Positions 34,351 through 43,806 of a DNA stretch of 64,000 nt are shown in pieces (position 1 is the first letter of the stretch; every line of letters starts with the position of its first letter). The notes beneath the pieces are model-generated. The model was not told where the DNA came from and ran no database searches. It worked only from the letters and a program-made list of their open reading frames with translations. The position numbers were made by a program, and so were the translations under genes. The stretch covers positions 1 through 64,000 of the forward strand of contig NZ_JAGYXY010000001.1 of NCBI RefSeq assembly GCF_018362775.1, written 5' to 3'. This DNA is from Alistipes montrealensis (GTDB lineage: Bacteria > Bacteroidota > Bacteroidia > Bacteroidales > Rikenellaceae).

Positions 34351-34977
34351 TTATTGTTTTTTCAGTCGTCGCATGATGGTTTCGATGTTCTCCTGCTTGC
34401 GCAGTTCGAAAAACCGCTCCCGATCGGCCGTCAGGTCGCCGAGGATCGGTTCGATAATGGGGTAGGCGATGAATATGAAGACATTGAGCGAAATGATGTC
34501 GAGCATCAGCATCCGCGCATCCATCGGTTCGGTCTCGCCCCGGGCCGCCGATTCGTCCAGTTGGCTTTGCATGCCGCTCAACAGGTCGTCCATGATTTTC
34601 CGGAGACGCTGCCGCATGACTTCGTGGCGTTCCGGCCGGGCAAAAACCTCATTGACGATAAAGCGCGGCAAATCGGGATTGACGACGATAAAATCGAAGT
34701 GCCGTGCGATGCCGTCCCGCAATCGCTCCAACAGGGGCAGTCCCGGACGGCCGAAGGTCGTCATCACCAATTCGCCCATCAGGCGCATTTTCTCGTCGAG
34801 GATGCGCTCAAAGATATTCTCCTTCGTACGGAAATAGTAGTGGAGCATGGCATGCGTCACACCCGCAGCCCGGGCTATCGAAATCGTGCGCGCCCCGTCG
34901 AACCCCTTGGCGAGAAACTCCCGTTCGGCCGCTTCAAGGATCGCTTGTTCCTTATTCTGAGTCTGTTCCGTCATCAT
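34351..34977 (-). CDS. TetR-family repressor, first gene of the ABC export operon
   Basis: A 208-residue regulator with the TetR helix-turn-helix (ISIARAAGVTHAMLHYYF) and a ligand domain similar to DUF1956/CerR. It is the first gene of an eight-gene operon and its own promoter is flanked by two palindromes, so autorepression is likely. An ATG one codon later is also possible. The second TetR gene closes the same operon. Confidence 0.88.
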   Translation of the reverse strand: MMTEQTQNKEQAILEAAEREFLAKGFDGARTISIARAAGVTHAMLHYYFRTKENIFERILDEKMRLMGELVMTTFGRPGLPLLERLRDGIARHFDFIVVNPDLPRFIVNEVFARPERHEVMRQRLRKIMDDLLSGMQSQLDESAARGETEPMDARMLMLDIISLNVFIFIAYPIIEPILGDLTADRERFFELRKQENIETIMRRLKKQ

Positions 34978-34999
34978 TCCTTTGTTTTAACAAACTTAT

Positions 35000-35059
35000 T
35001 TAACAATCTTGTTAATGCAAATATACACAGAGAATCGAATTGTCCAACAATTTTGTTAA
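35000..35059 (-). promoter_or_regulatory. Promoter and two palindromic operators of the ABC export operon
   Basis: TTAACAATCTTGTTAA (35000-35015) is a perfect palindrome apart from its 2-base centre; CCAACAATTTTGTTAA (35044-35059) is a second, slightly degenerate copy. Their centres are 44 bases apart, about four helical turns. Between them lies TATATTTG on the minus strand (35018-35025). One site covers the transcription start and the other the -33 region, a classic TetR repression layout. Confidence 0.8.
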
Positions 35060-35082
35060 TAAAAATTTCGCACATAAAAAAT

Positions 35083-35103
35083 GCTACCAACAGAGTTGGT
35101 AGC
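35083..35103 (-). terminator. Terminator of the L,D-transpeptidase gene
   Basis: GCTACCAAC (35083-35091) and GTTGGTAGC (35095-35103) form a perfect 9-bp stem with a 3-base loop, followed by a T-run on the minus strand. Confidence 0.85.
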
Positions 35104-35129
35104 AAAATCAAGTTCCGGGAACAAAAGCC

Positions 35130-35714
35130 TTAGTTCGGCCGCGCCGGCGAACCGCTCGTCAGCCGGGGAGCGGTTTTTGCCGCATCGGGCAGGCGGCAGG
35201 GGACAGCGCTGTCCGCCTCGGAAGTAATGATCACGACCGGCATGCCGACATAGACATATTTTTTAACGAGTTCGAGCAGATCGCTGTTATTCAAACGGAT
35301 GCATCCTTCGGTAGCACGCGTGCCGATCGAAGCGGGATCGTGCGTACCGTGAATGCCGATACCACGGTGGCCCGGCGTCTTCAGACGGATGAAATGCGAA
35401 CCGTAAGCCCCTTTGATCTCTCCCTTGCCGTCACCGAAATCATGCGTCCACGCACGTGCATCCTGCACCTGCTGGACGGAAAAAAGGCCCTCGGGGGTCT
35501 TCATGTCGCCCGGCTTCTCCTTGTTGCCCAGCGCCCGGCCGCAGGCTATGGGATAGGCGGCCAGCAGGCGGCTGTTGAAATCGTAGACCGCAAGGGTCAT
35601 CGACTCTTTGGAAATGGCGATAAGGGCCGCACCGGAAGGCGGGACCTGCTGGGCCAGTGCGTCGTTGCTGAAAAACAGCGCAGAGAGGATAAGAATATGC
35701 AGAATTGTTTTCAT
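35130..35714 (-). CDS. L,D-transpeptidase (YkuD domain)
   Basis: A 194-residue exported enzyme that cross-links or modifies peptidoglycan in the periplasm. A signal peptide (ILILSALFFSNDALAQ) precedes the YkuD domain, with IGIHGTHD and the catalytic Cys in TEGCIRLNNSDL. The C-terminal 25 residues look disordered. A GTG at 35720 extends the frame by two codons, but it lies in a TATATTTG box (35720-35727), so I prefer the ATG at 35714. If that box is the promoter the mRNA would be almost leaderless. Confidence 0.88.
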   Translation of the reverse strand: MKTILHILILSALFFSNDALAQQVPPSGAALIAISKESMTLAVYDFNSRLLAAYPIACGRALGNKEKPGDMKTPEGLFSVQQVQDARAWTHDFGDGKGEIKGAYGSHFIRLKTPGHRGIGIHGTHDPASIGTRATEGCIRLNNSDLLELVKKYVYVGMPVVIITSEADSAVPCRLPDAAKTAPRLTSGSPARPN

Positions 35715-35947
35715 AGGCACAAATATACGATTTTCCCGGGCAAAATCCGCAGCACTGACCGAAAAAGCCGCCCTGCATTTTCCGAAAAGTCGTCAATAGC
35801 CTCCGACCAAACAAAAATAGACATTGCGGCATCATATTCGTCTAACTTCTGTCGTTAGGATAATATGTTGGCAAAAAATTCATAATTTTACGCCGAAAAA
35901 CCGGACGACACAGGCAAACAATCCGGAACCTTAGTTAGAAAGACAAC

Positions 35948-37213
35948 ATGAAACTATCACGCGAGAAAATCATGCAGCAGGCGACCCATGCCGGCCGCCG
36001 CACCTTGCAATTCGGAGAAAATGCAGGTAACAAAATACGCGGTCTGTCGAAACGCTCCTGGCTGATCCTGGCCGCAATAGCCCTACTGATCGCCGGAGGA
36101 CTCTGGTGGTGGCTGCGCCCCGAGCCCCAGCAGCCCATACTGCCCGTGGTCCAGGTCGACCCGGTACAGACCGACGACATCGAAATCTACGGCGAATACG
36201 TGGGCCGCATCCGCGCCCAGCAGTTCGTCGAAATCCGCGCCCGGGTGGAGGGCTTCCTTGAAAAAATGCTTTTCGAAGAGGGAACCTACGTCAAAAAAGG
36301 GCAGCCGCTGTTCATCATCGACCCCCTGCTCTACGAGGCCCGTGTAAATAAAGCAAAGGCTCAGCTGAACAAGGATAAGGCCATGGCCCTCAAAGCTGAC
36401 CGCGACCTGAAACGAATCCGCCCGCTCTACGAGCAGAACGCCGCGAGCCAGTTGGACCTCGACAACGCCATCGCCTCCTACGAAAGCGCTACGGCTGCCG
36501 TGGCGATGAGCGAAGCCGACCTCACGCAGGCTGAAACCGCCTTGAGCTATACCACCGTCAGTTCGCCGCTGTCGGGCTACATCTCCGAACGCAGCGTCGA
36601 CATCGGCACGATCGTCAGCCCCAACGGCAAGTCGCTGCTGGCAACGGTCGTCAAGAGCGACACCGTGCGCGTGGACTTCAGCATGACGGGCCTCGACTAC
36701 CTGAAAAGCAAGGCCCGCAACGTCAACCTGGGACAAAAGGACTCCACCCGCAAGTGGGACCCTTATATTACCATCACACTGGCCGACAACACACAGTATC
36801 CGCTACGCGGACTGGTCGACTTCGCCGACCCGCAGGTAGACCCCGAAACAGGAACCTTTTCCGTGCGCGCCGAAATGGCCAATCCCGACCGCATCCTGCT
36901 GCCGGGACAGTTCACCAAAGTGCGCCTGCTGCTCGACGTACGAGAGAAAGCCACGGTCGTTCCGACCAAATCGGTCATTATCGAGAAGGGCGGCGCCTAT
37001 GTCTTCGTCATACGGCGCGACAGCATCGCCGAACGCCGCCTGGTCGAACTCGGTCCCGAAGTCAACAACCGGGTAATCGTCGAGCGCGGCGTCGTTCCGG
37101 GCGAAATGATCGTCGTGGAGGGCTTCCACAAGCTGACGCACGGCGACAAGGTCGACCCCGTACGCGCCCCGGAGAAAAACCATAACACCGAGGCGGAAAC
37201 GTCCGAAAAATAG
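35948..37213 (+). CDS. RND periplasmic adaptor, first pump
   Basis: A 421-residue membrane-fusion protein of the AcrA/MexA type. A single membrane helix (about residues 37-56) anchors it, preceded by an unusual cytoplasmic stretch of about 35 residues. The lipoyl and hairpin motif RIRAQQFVEIRARVEGFLEK and the closing lipoyl half SPLSGYISERSVDIGT are seen, with beta-barrel and membrane-proximal domains after them. It is followed after 6 bases by the RND permease gene. No lipobox is present, unlike the second pump's adaptor. Confidence 0.92.
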   Translation: MKLSREKIMQQATHAGRRTLQFGENAGNKIRGLSKRSWLILAAIALLIAGGLWWWLRPEPQQPILPVVQVDPVQTDDIEIYGEYVGRIRAQQFVEIRARVEGFLEKMLFEEGTYVKKGQPLFIIDPLLYEARVNKAKAQLNKDKAMALKADRDLKRIRPLYEQNAASQLDLDNAIASYESATAAVAMSEADLTQAETALSYTTVSSPLSGYISERSVDIGTIVSPNGKSLLATVVKSDTVRVDFSMTGLDYLKSKARNVNLGQKDSTRKWDPYITITLADNTQYPLRGLVDFADPQVDPETGTFSVRAEMANPDRILLPGQFTKVRLLLDVREKATVVPTKSVIIEKGGAYVFVIRRDSIAERRLVELGPEVNNRVIVERGVVPGEMIVVEGFHKLTHGDKVDPVRAPEKNHNTEAETSEK

Positions 37214-37219
37214 CGAGTT

Positions 37220-40200
37220 ATGAAGTTGGATTTCTTTATTGACCGGCCCATATTCTCGACCGTCCTGTCCGTAATCATCGTGATCGTCGGACTGCTGGGA
37301 CTGGTGATGCTCCCCGTGGACCAGTATCCGCGCATCGTGCCCCCGGTAGTCAAAATCTCGGCCTCGTATCCCGGCGCCAGCGCCCAGACGGTGACACAGG
37401 CCGTGGCAACGCCCATCGAGCAGGAACTGAACGGAACGCCCGGCATGCTCTATATGGAGTCGACGAGCAGCAACTCGGGCGGATTCTCCGCTACCGTAAC
37501 CTTCGACATCGACACGGACGCCGACCTGGCGGCCGTCGAGATTCAGAACCGCGTGAAGCAGGCCGAGGCGCGCCTCCCGGCCGAGGTCATACAGAACGGC
37601 ATTTCGGTCCAGAAGCAGGCGTCGAGCCGCCTGATGACCATCACGCTCCTGTCGACCGACCCCAAGTTCGACGAAATTTATCTTTCGAACTACGCTACGC
37701 TCAACGTGCTGGACATGCTGCGCCGCGTGAAGGGCGTCGGCAGCGTTTCGAACGTCGGCAGCCGTTACTACGCCATGCAGATCTGGGTACAGCCCGACCG
37801 GCTGGCCAACCTCGGACTGACGGTGCAGGACCTGCAAAAGGCCCTCAAGGACCAGAACCGCGAATCGGCGGCAGGCGTGCTGGGCCAGCAGCCCATCACA
37901 GACCTCGACGTTACGATTCCGATCACCGCCCGCGGGCGTCTTTCGTCGGTGGGCGAATTCGAGGAAATCGTCATCCGGGCCAATCCCGACGGATCGCTCA
38001 TCCGCCTGCGCGACGTGGCACGCGTATCGCTCGAAGCCTCGTCGTACAGCACCGAAAGCGGCATCAACGGCGGCAACGCGGCCGTTATGAACATCAACAT
38101 GCTGCCGGGCGCAAACGCCATGGAGGTGGCACGCGCCGTCCGGGAGACGATGGACGAAATCAGCCGCAACTTCCCGGAGGGAATCTCCTACAAGATTCCG
38201 TTCGACATGACCTCCTACATCTCGCAGTCGATCAAGGAGGTTTACCACACGTTGTTCGAAGCGCTGCTGCTCGTGATCCTCGTCGTTTTCCTTTCGTTGC
38301 AGAACTGGCGTGCGACGCTGATCCCGACCATCGCCGTGCCGATCTCGCTGATCGGAACCTTCGGCGTGATGCTCGCATTCGGATTCTCGCTCAACATGAT
38401 GACCCTGCTGGGACTTATTCTCGCGATCGGTATCGTCGTGGACGACGCGATCGTGGTCGTGGAGGCCGTGGAACGCACGATGGACGAAGAGGGGCTTTCG
38501 CCCTACGAGGCGACCAAGAAAGCCATGGGCGGACTGGGAAGCGCCATTATCGCCACGTCGCTGGTGCTGTGCGCCGTATTCGTTCCGGTGAGTTTCCTCT
38601 CGGGCATCACGGGACAACTCTACCGGCAGTTTACCATCACGATCGCCGTGTCGGTGCTGATCTCGACCTTCGTGGCCCTGACGCTTTCGCCGGCATTGTG
38701 CGCCCTGATCCTGCGCCCCGAATCGGGCAAAAAGAAAAACCGGCTGTTCCGCCGCATCAACCTCTGGCTGGCAGGCGGCAACAAGTTTTACGAAAAGATG
38801 ATCCGCGGCGGCGTGCGCCATTCGAAACGTATGCTCACGCTCTTCGGGCTGACTCTCGTGGCATTGTGGCTGCTCAATAAAGTCGTCCCCCAGAGCTTCA
38901 TGCCGCAGGAGGACCAGGGATATTTCACCGTCGAACTGGAGTTGCCCGAAGGGGCCACGCTCGAACGCACGCGCCGCGTGACGGAGCGCGCCATGGAATT
39001 CCTGATGTCGTGCGAGGATGTGGAATATGTGCTCAACGTTACGGGATCGAGTCCGCGTGTGGGAACCAACCAGTCGCGCAGCCAACTGACCGTCATCCTC
39101 AAACCGTGGGACGAACGCAAAACCTCGGATATCCGCAAACTGATGGGCCGCGTGCGCGAAGAGATGCGGCGCTATCCCGAAAGCAAGGTCTACCTCTCGA
39201 CACCGCCCGTCATCCCGGGACTGGGAGCCTCGGGCGGCTTCGAGTTGGTGCTCGAAGCGCGCGGAAACGCCTCTTACAGCGACCTGCAACACGCCGTCGA
39301 CACACTGCTGCACTATGCAGCGCAGCGTAAGGAACTGACGGGGCTTTCGTCGTCGATGCAGAAAGACATTCCCCAGCTCTATTTCGACGTGGACCGCGAC
39401 AAAGCCCAGATGCTGGGCGTGCCGATGGCCGACATTTTCTCGACGGTCAAAACCTTCACGGGATCGGTTTACGTCAACGACTTCAACCTGTTCAACCGTA
39501 TCTACCGCGTCTACATCCAGGCCGAAGCGCCGTACCGCGCCCACCAGGAAAACCTCGGGCTCTTCTTCGTCCGGAGCGCCGATAAAGCGATGATCCCCAT
39601 CACGGCGCTCGGCACGACTTCATACACCACGGGCCCCGGCACGATCCGCCGTTTCAACATGTTCAATGCGGCGACCATCTCAGGCGAGGCGGCGCAGGGG
39701 TACAGTTCGGGACAGGCGATGGCCATCCTCGAACAGATCGCACGCCGCCACCTGCCGCCGACGATCGGCGTCGAGTGGAGCGGCCTTTCCTACCAGGAAA
39801 AACACGTCAGCGGACAAGCCGGGTATGTGCTGGCGCTGGCTTTCCTCTTCGTCTTCCTGTTCCTCGCAGCGCAGTACGAAAGCTGGTTGATTCCCGTGGC
39901 AGTGATTCTCTCGCTGCCGATCGCCGGCATCGGGGCCTACCTGGGCAACTGGGTATGCGGACTGGAAAACAACATCTATTTCCAAATCGGACTGGTGATG
40001 CTGGTGGGCCTCGTGGCCAAGAACGCCATCCTGATCGTCGAATTCGCCAAAGACGAGGTCGAAAAGGGGCACGACACGCTGACGGCCGTCATCATGGCCG
40101 CACACCTGCGCTTCCGGCCCATCGTCATGACCTCGCTGGCCTTCATCCTCGGCATGCTGCCGCTGGTCTTCGCCAGCGGACCCGGATCGGCCAGCCGCCA

Positions 40201-40318
40201 GGGCATCGGCACGGGCGTATTCTTCGGCATGTTAGTGGCGATCACCGTCGGTATCGTCTTCGTACCGCTCTTCTTCGTCTGGGTTTACAAAGTGAAAGAA
40301 AAATGGTCAAAACGATGA
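37220..40318 (+). CDS. RND multidrug efflux permease (HAE1), first pump
   Basis: A 1032-residue proton-driven inner-membrane pump of the AcrB family, 12 membrane helices with two large periplasmic loops. The N-terminus FFIDRPIFSTVLSV, the VDDAIVVVEAVER segment with the proton-relay acidic pair, and KNAILIVEFAKDE are all present. It exports drugs, bile salts or similar compounds with its adaptor and outer-membrane channel. Its stop overlaps the next start as ATGA. Confidence 0.95.
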   Translation: MKLDFFIDRPIFSTVLSVIIVIVGLLGLVMLPVDQYPRIVPPVVKISASYPGASAQTVTQAVATPIEQELNGTPGMLYMESTSSNSGGFSATVTFDIDTDADLAAVEIQNRVKQAEARLPAEVIQNGISVQKQASSRLMTITLLSTDPKFDEIYLSNYATLNVLDMLRRVKGVGSVSNVGSRYYAMQIWVQPDRLANLGLTVQDLQKALKDQNRESAAGVLGQQPITDLDVTIPITARGRLSSVGEFEEIVIRANPDGSLIRLRDVARVSLEASSYSTESGINGGNAAVMNINMLPGANAMEVARAVRETMDEISRNFPEGISYKIPFDMTSYISQSIKEVYHTLFEALLLVILVVFLSLQNWRATLIPTIAVPISLIGTFGVMLAFGFSLNMMTLLGLILAIGIVVDDAIVVVEAVERTMDEEGLSPYEATKKAMGGLGSAIIATSLVLCAVFVPVSFLSGITGQLYRQFTITIAVSVLISTFVALTLSPALCALILRPESGKKKNRLFRRINLWLAGGNKFYEKMIRGGVRHSKRMLTLFGLTLVALWLLNKVVPQSFMPQEDQGYFTVELELPEGATLERTRRVTERAMEFLMSCEDVEYVLNVTGSSPRVGTNQSRSQLTVILKPWDERKTSDIRKLMGRVREEMRRYPESKVYLSTPPVIPGLGASGGFELVLEARGNASYSDLQHAVDTLLHYAAQRKELTGLSSSMQKDIPQLYFDVDRDKAQMLGVPMADIFSTVKTFTGSVYVNDFNLFNRIYRVYIQAEAPYRAHQENLGLFFVRSADKAMIPITALGTTSYTTGPGTIRRFNMFNAATISGEAAQGYSSGQAMAILEQIARRHLPPTIGVEWSGLSYQEKHVSGQAGYVLALAFLFVFLFLAAQYESWLIPVAVILSLPIAGIGAYLGNWVCGLENNIYFQIGLVMLVGLVAKNAILIVEFAKDEVEKGHDTLTAVIMAAHLRFRPIVMTSLAFILGMLPLVFASGPGSASRQGIGTGVFFGMLVAITVGIVFVPLFFVWVYKVKEKWSKR

Positions 40319-41712
40319 AACGAAGCACAACCTATATTTTCGGCGCGCTCCTGCTGCTGGCGGCAGGCAGCTGCTCCGTGCAGAAGAAGTGCAAGGCTCC
40401 GGAGCTCGACATGCCGGCCGAGATCGTCGCCGGGCAAAGCGACTCGCTGACGCTGAGCGACCGGAAGTGGTGGGAGGTTTACACCGACACGACGCTCTGT
40501 TCGCTGATCGGCCGCACACTTGACCGCAACCGCAACATGCAGTCGGCCGAAGCACGCATCCGCCAGTTGGAAGAACTCTACCGCGTAAGCAAAGCCGCAC
40601 GCCTGCCGTCGCTCAGCGGACTGGTCCTCGCCGACAACGAAACCAACGATTACTACGGCGAAGCGCACAAGAGCGACGCCGAATTCAGCGTCAAAGCCAC
40701 CCTGAGCTGGGAAGCCGACCTGTGGGGCAGCCTGCGCTGGGCCAAACGCAAAGGCGCGGCCGAATATCTCGCCTCGGTCGAGGCGGCGCGCGCCGTACAG
40801 ATGACGCTCATCGCCGAAGTCGCCACGGCCTATTTCGAACTGACGGCCCTGGACCATGAACTGGGCGTCGTACGCCGCACGGTGGAGACCCGAGAGGAGA
40901 GCGTGCGCCAGGCAAAACTGCGTTTCGAAGGCGGTCTGACCTCCGAGACGGCTTACCAGCAGGCGAAGGTCGAACTGGCGAGCGCCGCGGCGCTGATCCC
41001 CGACCTCGAACTGCGCATCGCCCAGAAGGAGAACCAGATTTCGGTGCTCGCAGGCAACTATCCTTCACGCGTGGCGCGCAGTGAGATGAACATGAACGTC
41101 AGGATGCCCGACTCGCTGCCTGTCGGCCTGCCCTCGACACTGTTGCAGCGCCGTCCCGACGTACGGCAGTCGGAACAGCAGTTACGCGCGGCAATGGCCG
41201 CTGCGGGCATGGCCTATGCCGACCGTTTCCCGCGGCTGACAATCTCACTGACAGGAGGACTGGAAAACGACGCGCTCAAAGGACTGATCAATTCGCCCTT
41301 CTCCTACGCCGTCGGCAGCCTCACCGCTCCGCTGTTCGCCTTCGGGTCGAAACGTGCGAAATACCGGGCGTCGCTGGCGGCCTACGACCAGGCGCGGCTG
41401 GCGTACGAACAGAAGGTGCTGGAGGTTTTCCGCGAGGTGAACGACGCCGTGGTCGCCTACCGCAACATGCGCAAGACGGCCGAACTGAAATTCAACCTCA
41501 AGGAGGCGGCCCGGCAGTATGTCGTACTGGCCAAATTGCAGTATATCAACGGTGTAATCCGCTACATAGACGTGCTCGACGCCCAGCGTAAGTTCTTCGA
41601 CGCACAAGTCGAGGAGGGTAAGGCGGTGCGCAACGAGCACCTTGCGCTGGTCGGGCTTTACAAAGCCCTCGGCGGCGGGTGGCAACCGTCGGACATCGAA
41701 AAAAAGGGTTGA
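40315..41712 (+). CDS. Outer-membrane efflux lipoprotein, first RND pump
   Basis: A 465-residue OprM/TolC-like channel. Signal peptide with lipobox AGSC near residue 19, then two efflux-protein repeats, with WWEVYTDTTLCSLIGRTLDR and LPSTLLQRRPDVRQSEQQLR, the latter the family signature. The start at 40315 overlaps the permease stop; an in-frame ATG at 40303 is the alternative. The stop codon lies within a terminator hairpin. Confidence 0.92.
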   Translation: MKRSTTYIFGALLLLAAGSCSVQKKCKAPELDMPAEIVAGQSDSLTLSDRKWWEVYTDTTLCSLIGRTLDRNRNMQSAEARIRQLEELYRVSKAARLPSLSGLVLADNETNDYYGEAHKSDAEFSVKATLSWEADLWGSLRWAKRKGAAEYLASVEAARAVQMTLIAEVATAYFELTALDHELGVVRRTVETREESVRQAKLRFEGGLTSETAYQQAKVELASAAALIPDLELRIAQKENQISVLAGNYPSRVARSEMNMNVRMPDSLPVGLPSTLLQRRPDVRQSEQQLRAAMAAAGMAYADRFPRLTISLTGGLENDALKGLINSPFSYAVGSLTAPLFAFGSKRAKYRASLAAYDQARLAYEQKVLEVFREVNDAVVAYRNMRKTAELKFNLKEAARQYVVLAKLQYINGVIRYIDVLDAQRKFFDAQVEEGKAVRNEHLALVGLYKALGGGWQPSDIEKKG

Positions 41713-41732
41713 CCGCACGGTCAACCCTTTTT
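41701..41732. terminator. Bidirectional terminator between the RND operon and the Crp-like gene
   Basis: AAAAAGGGTTGACC (41701-41714) pairs perfectly with 41719-41732 around GCAC. The A-rich and T-rich ends allow function in both directions, and the stop codons of both convergent genes lie in or next to it. Confidence 0.88.
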
Positions 41733-42299
41733 CTTTCCCAGTTTTGCCCGGATGCGGCTCAGCGACTGCGGCGTAATCCAAAGGTAGGAGGCGATGTGCT
41801 TCAGCGGCACGTATTGCAACAACTCGGGACTCTCCGCCATCAATGTCCGGTAACGCTCTTCGGCCCGCGGGGCGCCGCCCGAAAGTATCCAGTTTTCAAG
41901 GCCGAGGAACTGCTGTTCGAAAAGCCTCCGCCCGAAGTTGGCCGCCTCGACCGATTCGGCAAAAAAAGCCTCCAGGTCGGCTTTGGAGATGCGGTAAAGT
42001 TCGGCGTCGCACATCGCTTCGATCGAAATCCGCGAAATTTCGTTTTCGACATATCCCCACGTCGAAAAGAGCGCTTCGCCTTCGGCAGCGAACCAGACCG
42101 AGACATCCACGCCGTCGTCGAAATAGTGGCCCAGCCAGATGCCGCGGCTCACGATGTAGAAATCGGGATTCCGCTCGCCCTGGCGAACGACGCATTCCCC
42201 TTTGCGGAACGTGCATCGCACCATCCGGCCGATCAGCCGTCCGCAGTCCGCCGCCGGCAGGTTGTATTTCCTGCTGAATTTCTCGATAAATGCCTCCAT
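41721..42299 (-). CDS. Crp/Fnr-family regulator
   Basis: A 192-residue protein with an N-terminal cyclic-nucleotide-binding-like barrel (RKGECVVRQGERNPDFYIVSRG) and a C-terminal helix-turn-helix ending (ASYLWITPQSLSRIRAKLGK). Typical of the many Bacteroidota Crp-like proteins that lack cAMP-binding residues. A TATCTTTG box at 42320-42327 lies upstream. It neighbours the MATE gene on the same strand, 34 bases away, and could be co-transcribed with it. Confidence 0.85.
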   Translation of the reverse strand: MEAFIEKFSRKYNLPAADCGRLIGRMVRCTFRKGECVVRQGERNPDFYIVSRGIWLGHYFDDGVDVSVWFAAEGEALFSTWGYVENEISRISIEAMCDAELYRISKADLEAFFAESVEAANFGRRLFEQQFLGLENWILSGGAPRAEERYRTLMAESPELLQYVPLKHIASYLWITPQSLSRIRAKLGKKKG

Positions 42300-42319
42300 G
42301 CCTTACAAGTTTGAGAAGG

Positions 42320-42327
42320 CAAAGATA
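42320..42327 (-). promoter_or_regulatory. -7 box of the Crp-like gene
   Basis: TATCTTTG on the minus strand, 20 bases before the ATG; no -33 partner was found. Confidence 0.45.
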
Positions 42328-42333
42328 GTGAAA

Positions 42334-43698
42334 TTATCGAGTCGGGACGAGATGCCGCCCGCGCCAGTAAATCGCGCCAACGACCGCAAAGGTAAGCACC
42401 TCGGCCAGCGGCACGGCCAGCCAGATACCTTCCACGCCGAACAACAGGGGCAGTCCGAAGAAACAGAGGATCATGAAAACGAATCCCCGCAGGAGGGTCA
42501 CCGCCATTGCCGGACGCGGCCGCTCGACGCTCTGGAAATAACCGATCGAAACGATATTAACCGCGAAAAAGACGAATCCCGAAGCAAAGAGCGGAAGACC
42601 CTTGACGGCAATGGCATACGCCGGGTAGGAACTGTCGATGAACATCGCCACAATCCAGTGGCTGAACAGCGCCGTGACGCCGAAGAACGCCAGCCCCGTC
42701 ACCACGGCCGTCACCAGCGACAACCGGAAGGCCTTTCGCACCCGCACACCGTTACCGGCGCCGAAATTGTAGCTCAGGATCGGCTGGGCCGACTGCCCGA
42801 TGGCGTTGTAGACCATGAAGATGATCGGGAAGAAGTAGCAGGCGATGCTGAATGCCGCCACGCCGTCCTCACCCAGATAGCGGATAAAGACGTAATTCCC
42901 GGCGAACATCATCGTGGCGATAGCCCCCTCGCAAAGGAAGGTCGAAAGCCCCAGCCGGCACATATAACCCACGTTGCGGAGGGTCAGGCGCATGCTTTTG
43001 CGGCTCGTCTTCACCCGGCAGAAACGCACGACGTTGCGGCGGCGGCCCAGGTAGCCGAGGATCATGGCCGCACCCACGATATAGCCCAGGCTCGTAGCCA
43101 GCGCCGCACCCATCATGCCCCAGCCGAAGATGAAAATGAAAACGTAGTCCAGTACGATGTTGATGACGGCGGGAACCGCATTGCAGAGCATCGCATAGTT
43201 GGGCGACCCGTCGAGCCGGATGAAGAACATGCCCGAACTCAGCAGTGCGCTGAACGGCAGGAACGGCGCGAACCAGTGCATATATTCCACCGCCAGTGGG
43301 AGGAGCCGCTCGGAACTGCCCAGCAGCAGCGCTACTTCGCGGGCGTAAAAGGTGATCAGGAAACTGTACACCGCCAGCAGGAGCGACGACACCACGACGG
43401 CCTGCGTGACGTTGATACGCGCCGCCTTGACCTTCCCCTGCGAGAGGTGGATCGACGCCACGACCGAAGCCCCGACACCGAACATCAGCCCGACGCCCGT
43501 GCTGATCAGGAACAGCGGCGCGGCGATGTTGACCGCCGCCAGCGCATCGCTGCCGATGCCGCGCCCCACGAAAATCCCGTCCGTGATTACGAAAACGGCC
43601 GAGAAAACCATCCCCAGGACGGTGGGGATCAGCAGTTTCCGAAATAACTTCGGAATCTCCATGCTGCCGAAATCGATACAGTCTTTCATTGCATTCAT
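42334..43698 (-). CDS. MATE-family multidrug efflux transporter
   Basis: A transporter of 454 residues with 12 predicted helices. FRKLLIPTVLGMVFSAVF and DGIFVGRGIGSDALAAVNIA are typical for the NorM/MepA branch. It exports cationic drugs using a sodium or proton gradient. I start it at 43698 (MNAMKDCID) because the -7 box at 43711-43718 would leave the earlier ATG (43737) untranscribed; 43689 is another option. Confidence 0.9.
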   Translation of the reverse strand: MNAMKDCIDFGSMEIPKLFRKLLIPTVLGMVFSAVFVITDGIFVGRGIGSDALAAVNIAAPLFLISTGVGLMFGVGASVVASIHLSQGKVKAARINVTQAVVVSSLLLAVYSFLITFYAREVALLLGSSERLLPLAVEYMHWFAPFLPFSALLSSGMFFIRLDGSPNYAMLCNAVPAVINIVLDYVFIFIFGWGMMGAALATSLGYIVGAAMILGYLGRRRNVVRFCRVKTSRKSMRLTLRNVGYMCRLGLSTFLCEGAIATMMFAGNYVFIRYLGEDGVAAFSIACYFFPIIFMVYNAIGQSAQPILSYNFGAGNGVRVRKAFRLSLVTAVVTGLAFFGVTALFSHWIVAMFIDSSYPAYAIAVKGLPLFASGFVFFAVNIVSIGYFQSVERPRPAMAVTLLRGFVFMILCFFGLPLLFGVEGIWLAVPLAEVLTFAVVGAIYWRGRHLVPTR

Positions 43699-43710
43699 TT
43701 TTTGGGTGTG

Positions 43711-43754
43711 CAAAGATACGCGCTTCCCGACGGACAAAAGTTACCATTTGGTAA
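43711..43754 (-). promoter_or_regulatory. Promoter box and palindrome upstream of the MATE gene
   Basis: TATCTTTG on the minus strand at 43711-43718, with CAAA (TTTG) at 43735-43738, a 16-base spacing that is shorter than usual. The palindrome TTACCATTTGGTAA at 43741-43754 abuts this region and could be an operator. Confidence 0.5.
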
Positions 43755-43767
43755 AAAGTGCCCTAAA

Positions 43768-43794
43768 AAAGCCCCTCCGGAACGAAGGGGCTTT
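43768..43794 (-). terminator. Terminator of the ferredoxin aldo-keto reductase gene
   Basis: GCCCCT (43771-43776) and AGGGGC (43786-43791), with flanking AAA/TTT pairs, form a hairpin followed on the minus strand by a T-run. Confidence 0.78.
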
Positions 43795-43806
43795 ACACGG
43801 CGGGAA

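Noticed and set aside
36803..39544. A 913-codon open frame antisense to the first RND permease
   Set aside because: It is a shadow of the GC-rich coding frame; the plus-strand RND protein has all family motifs and the antisense protein is His/Arg-rich without any.
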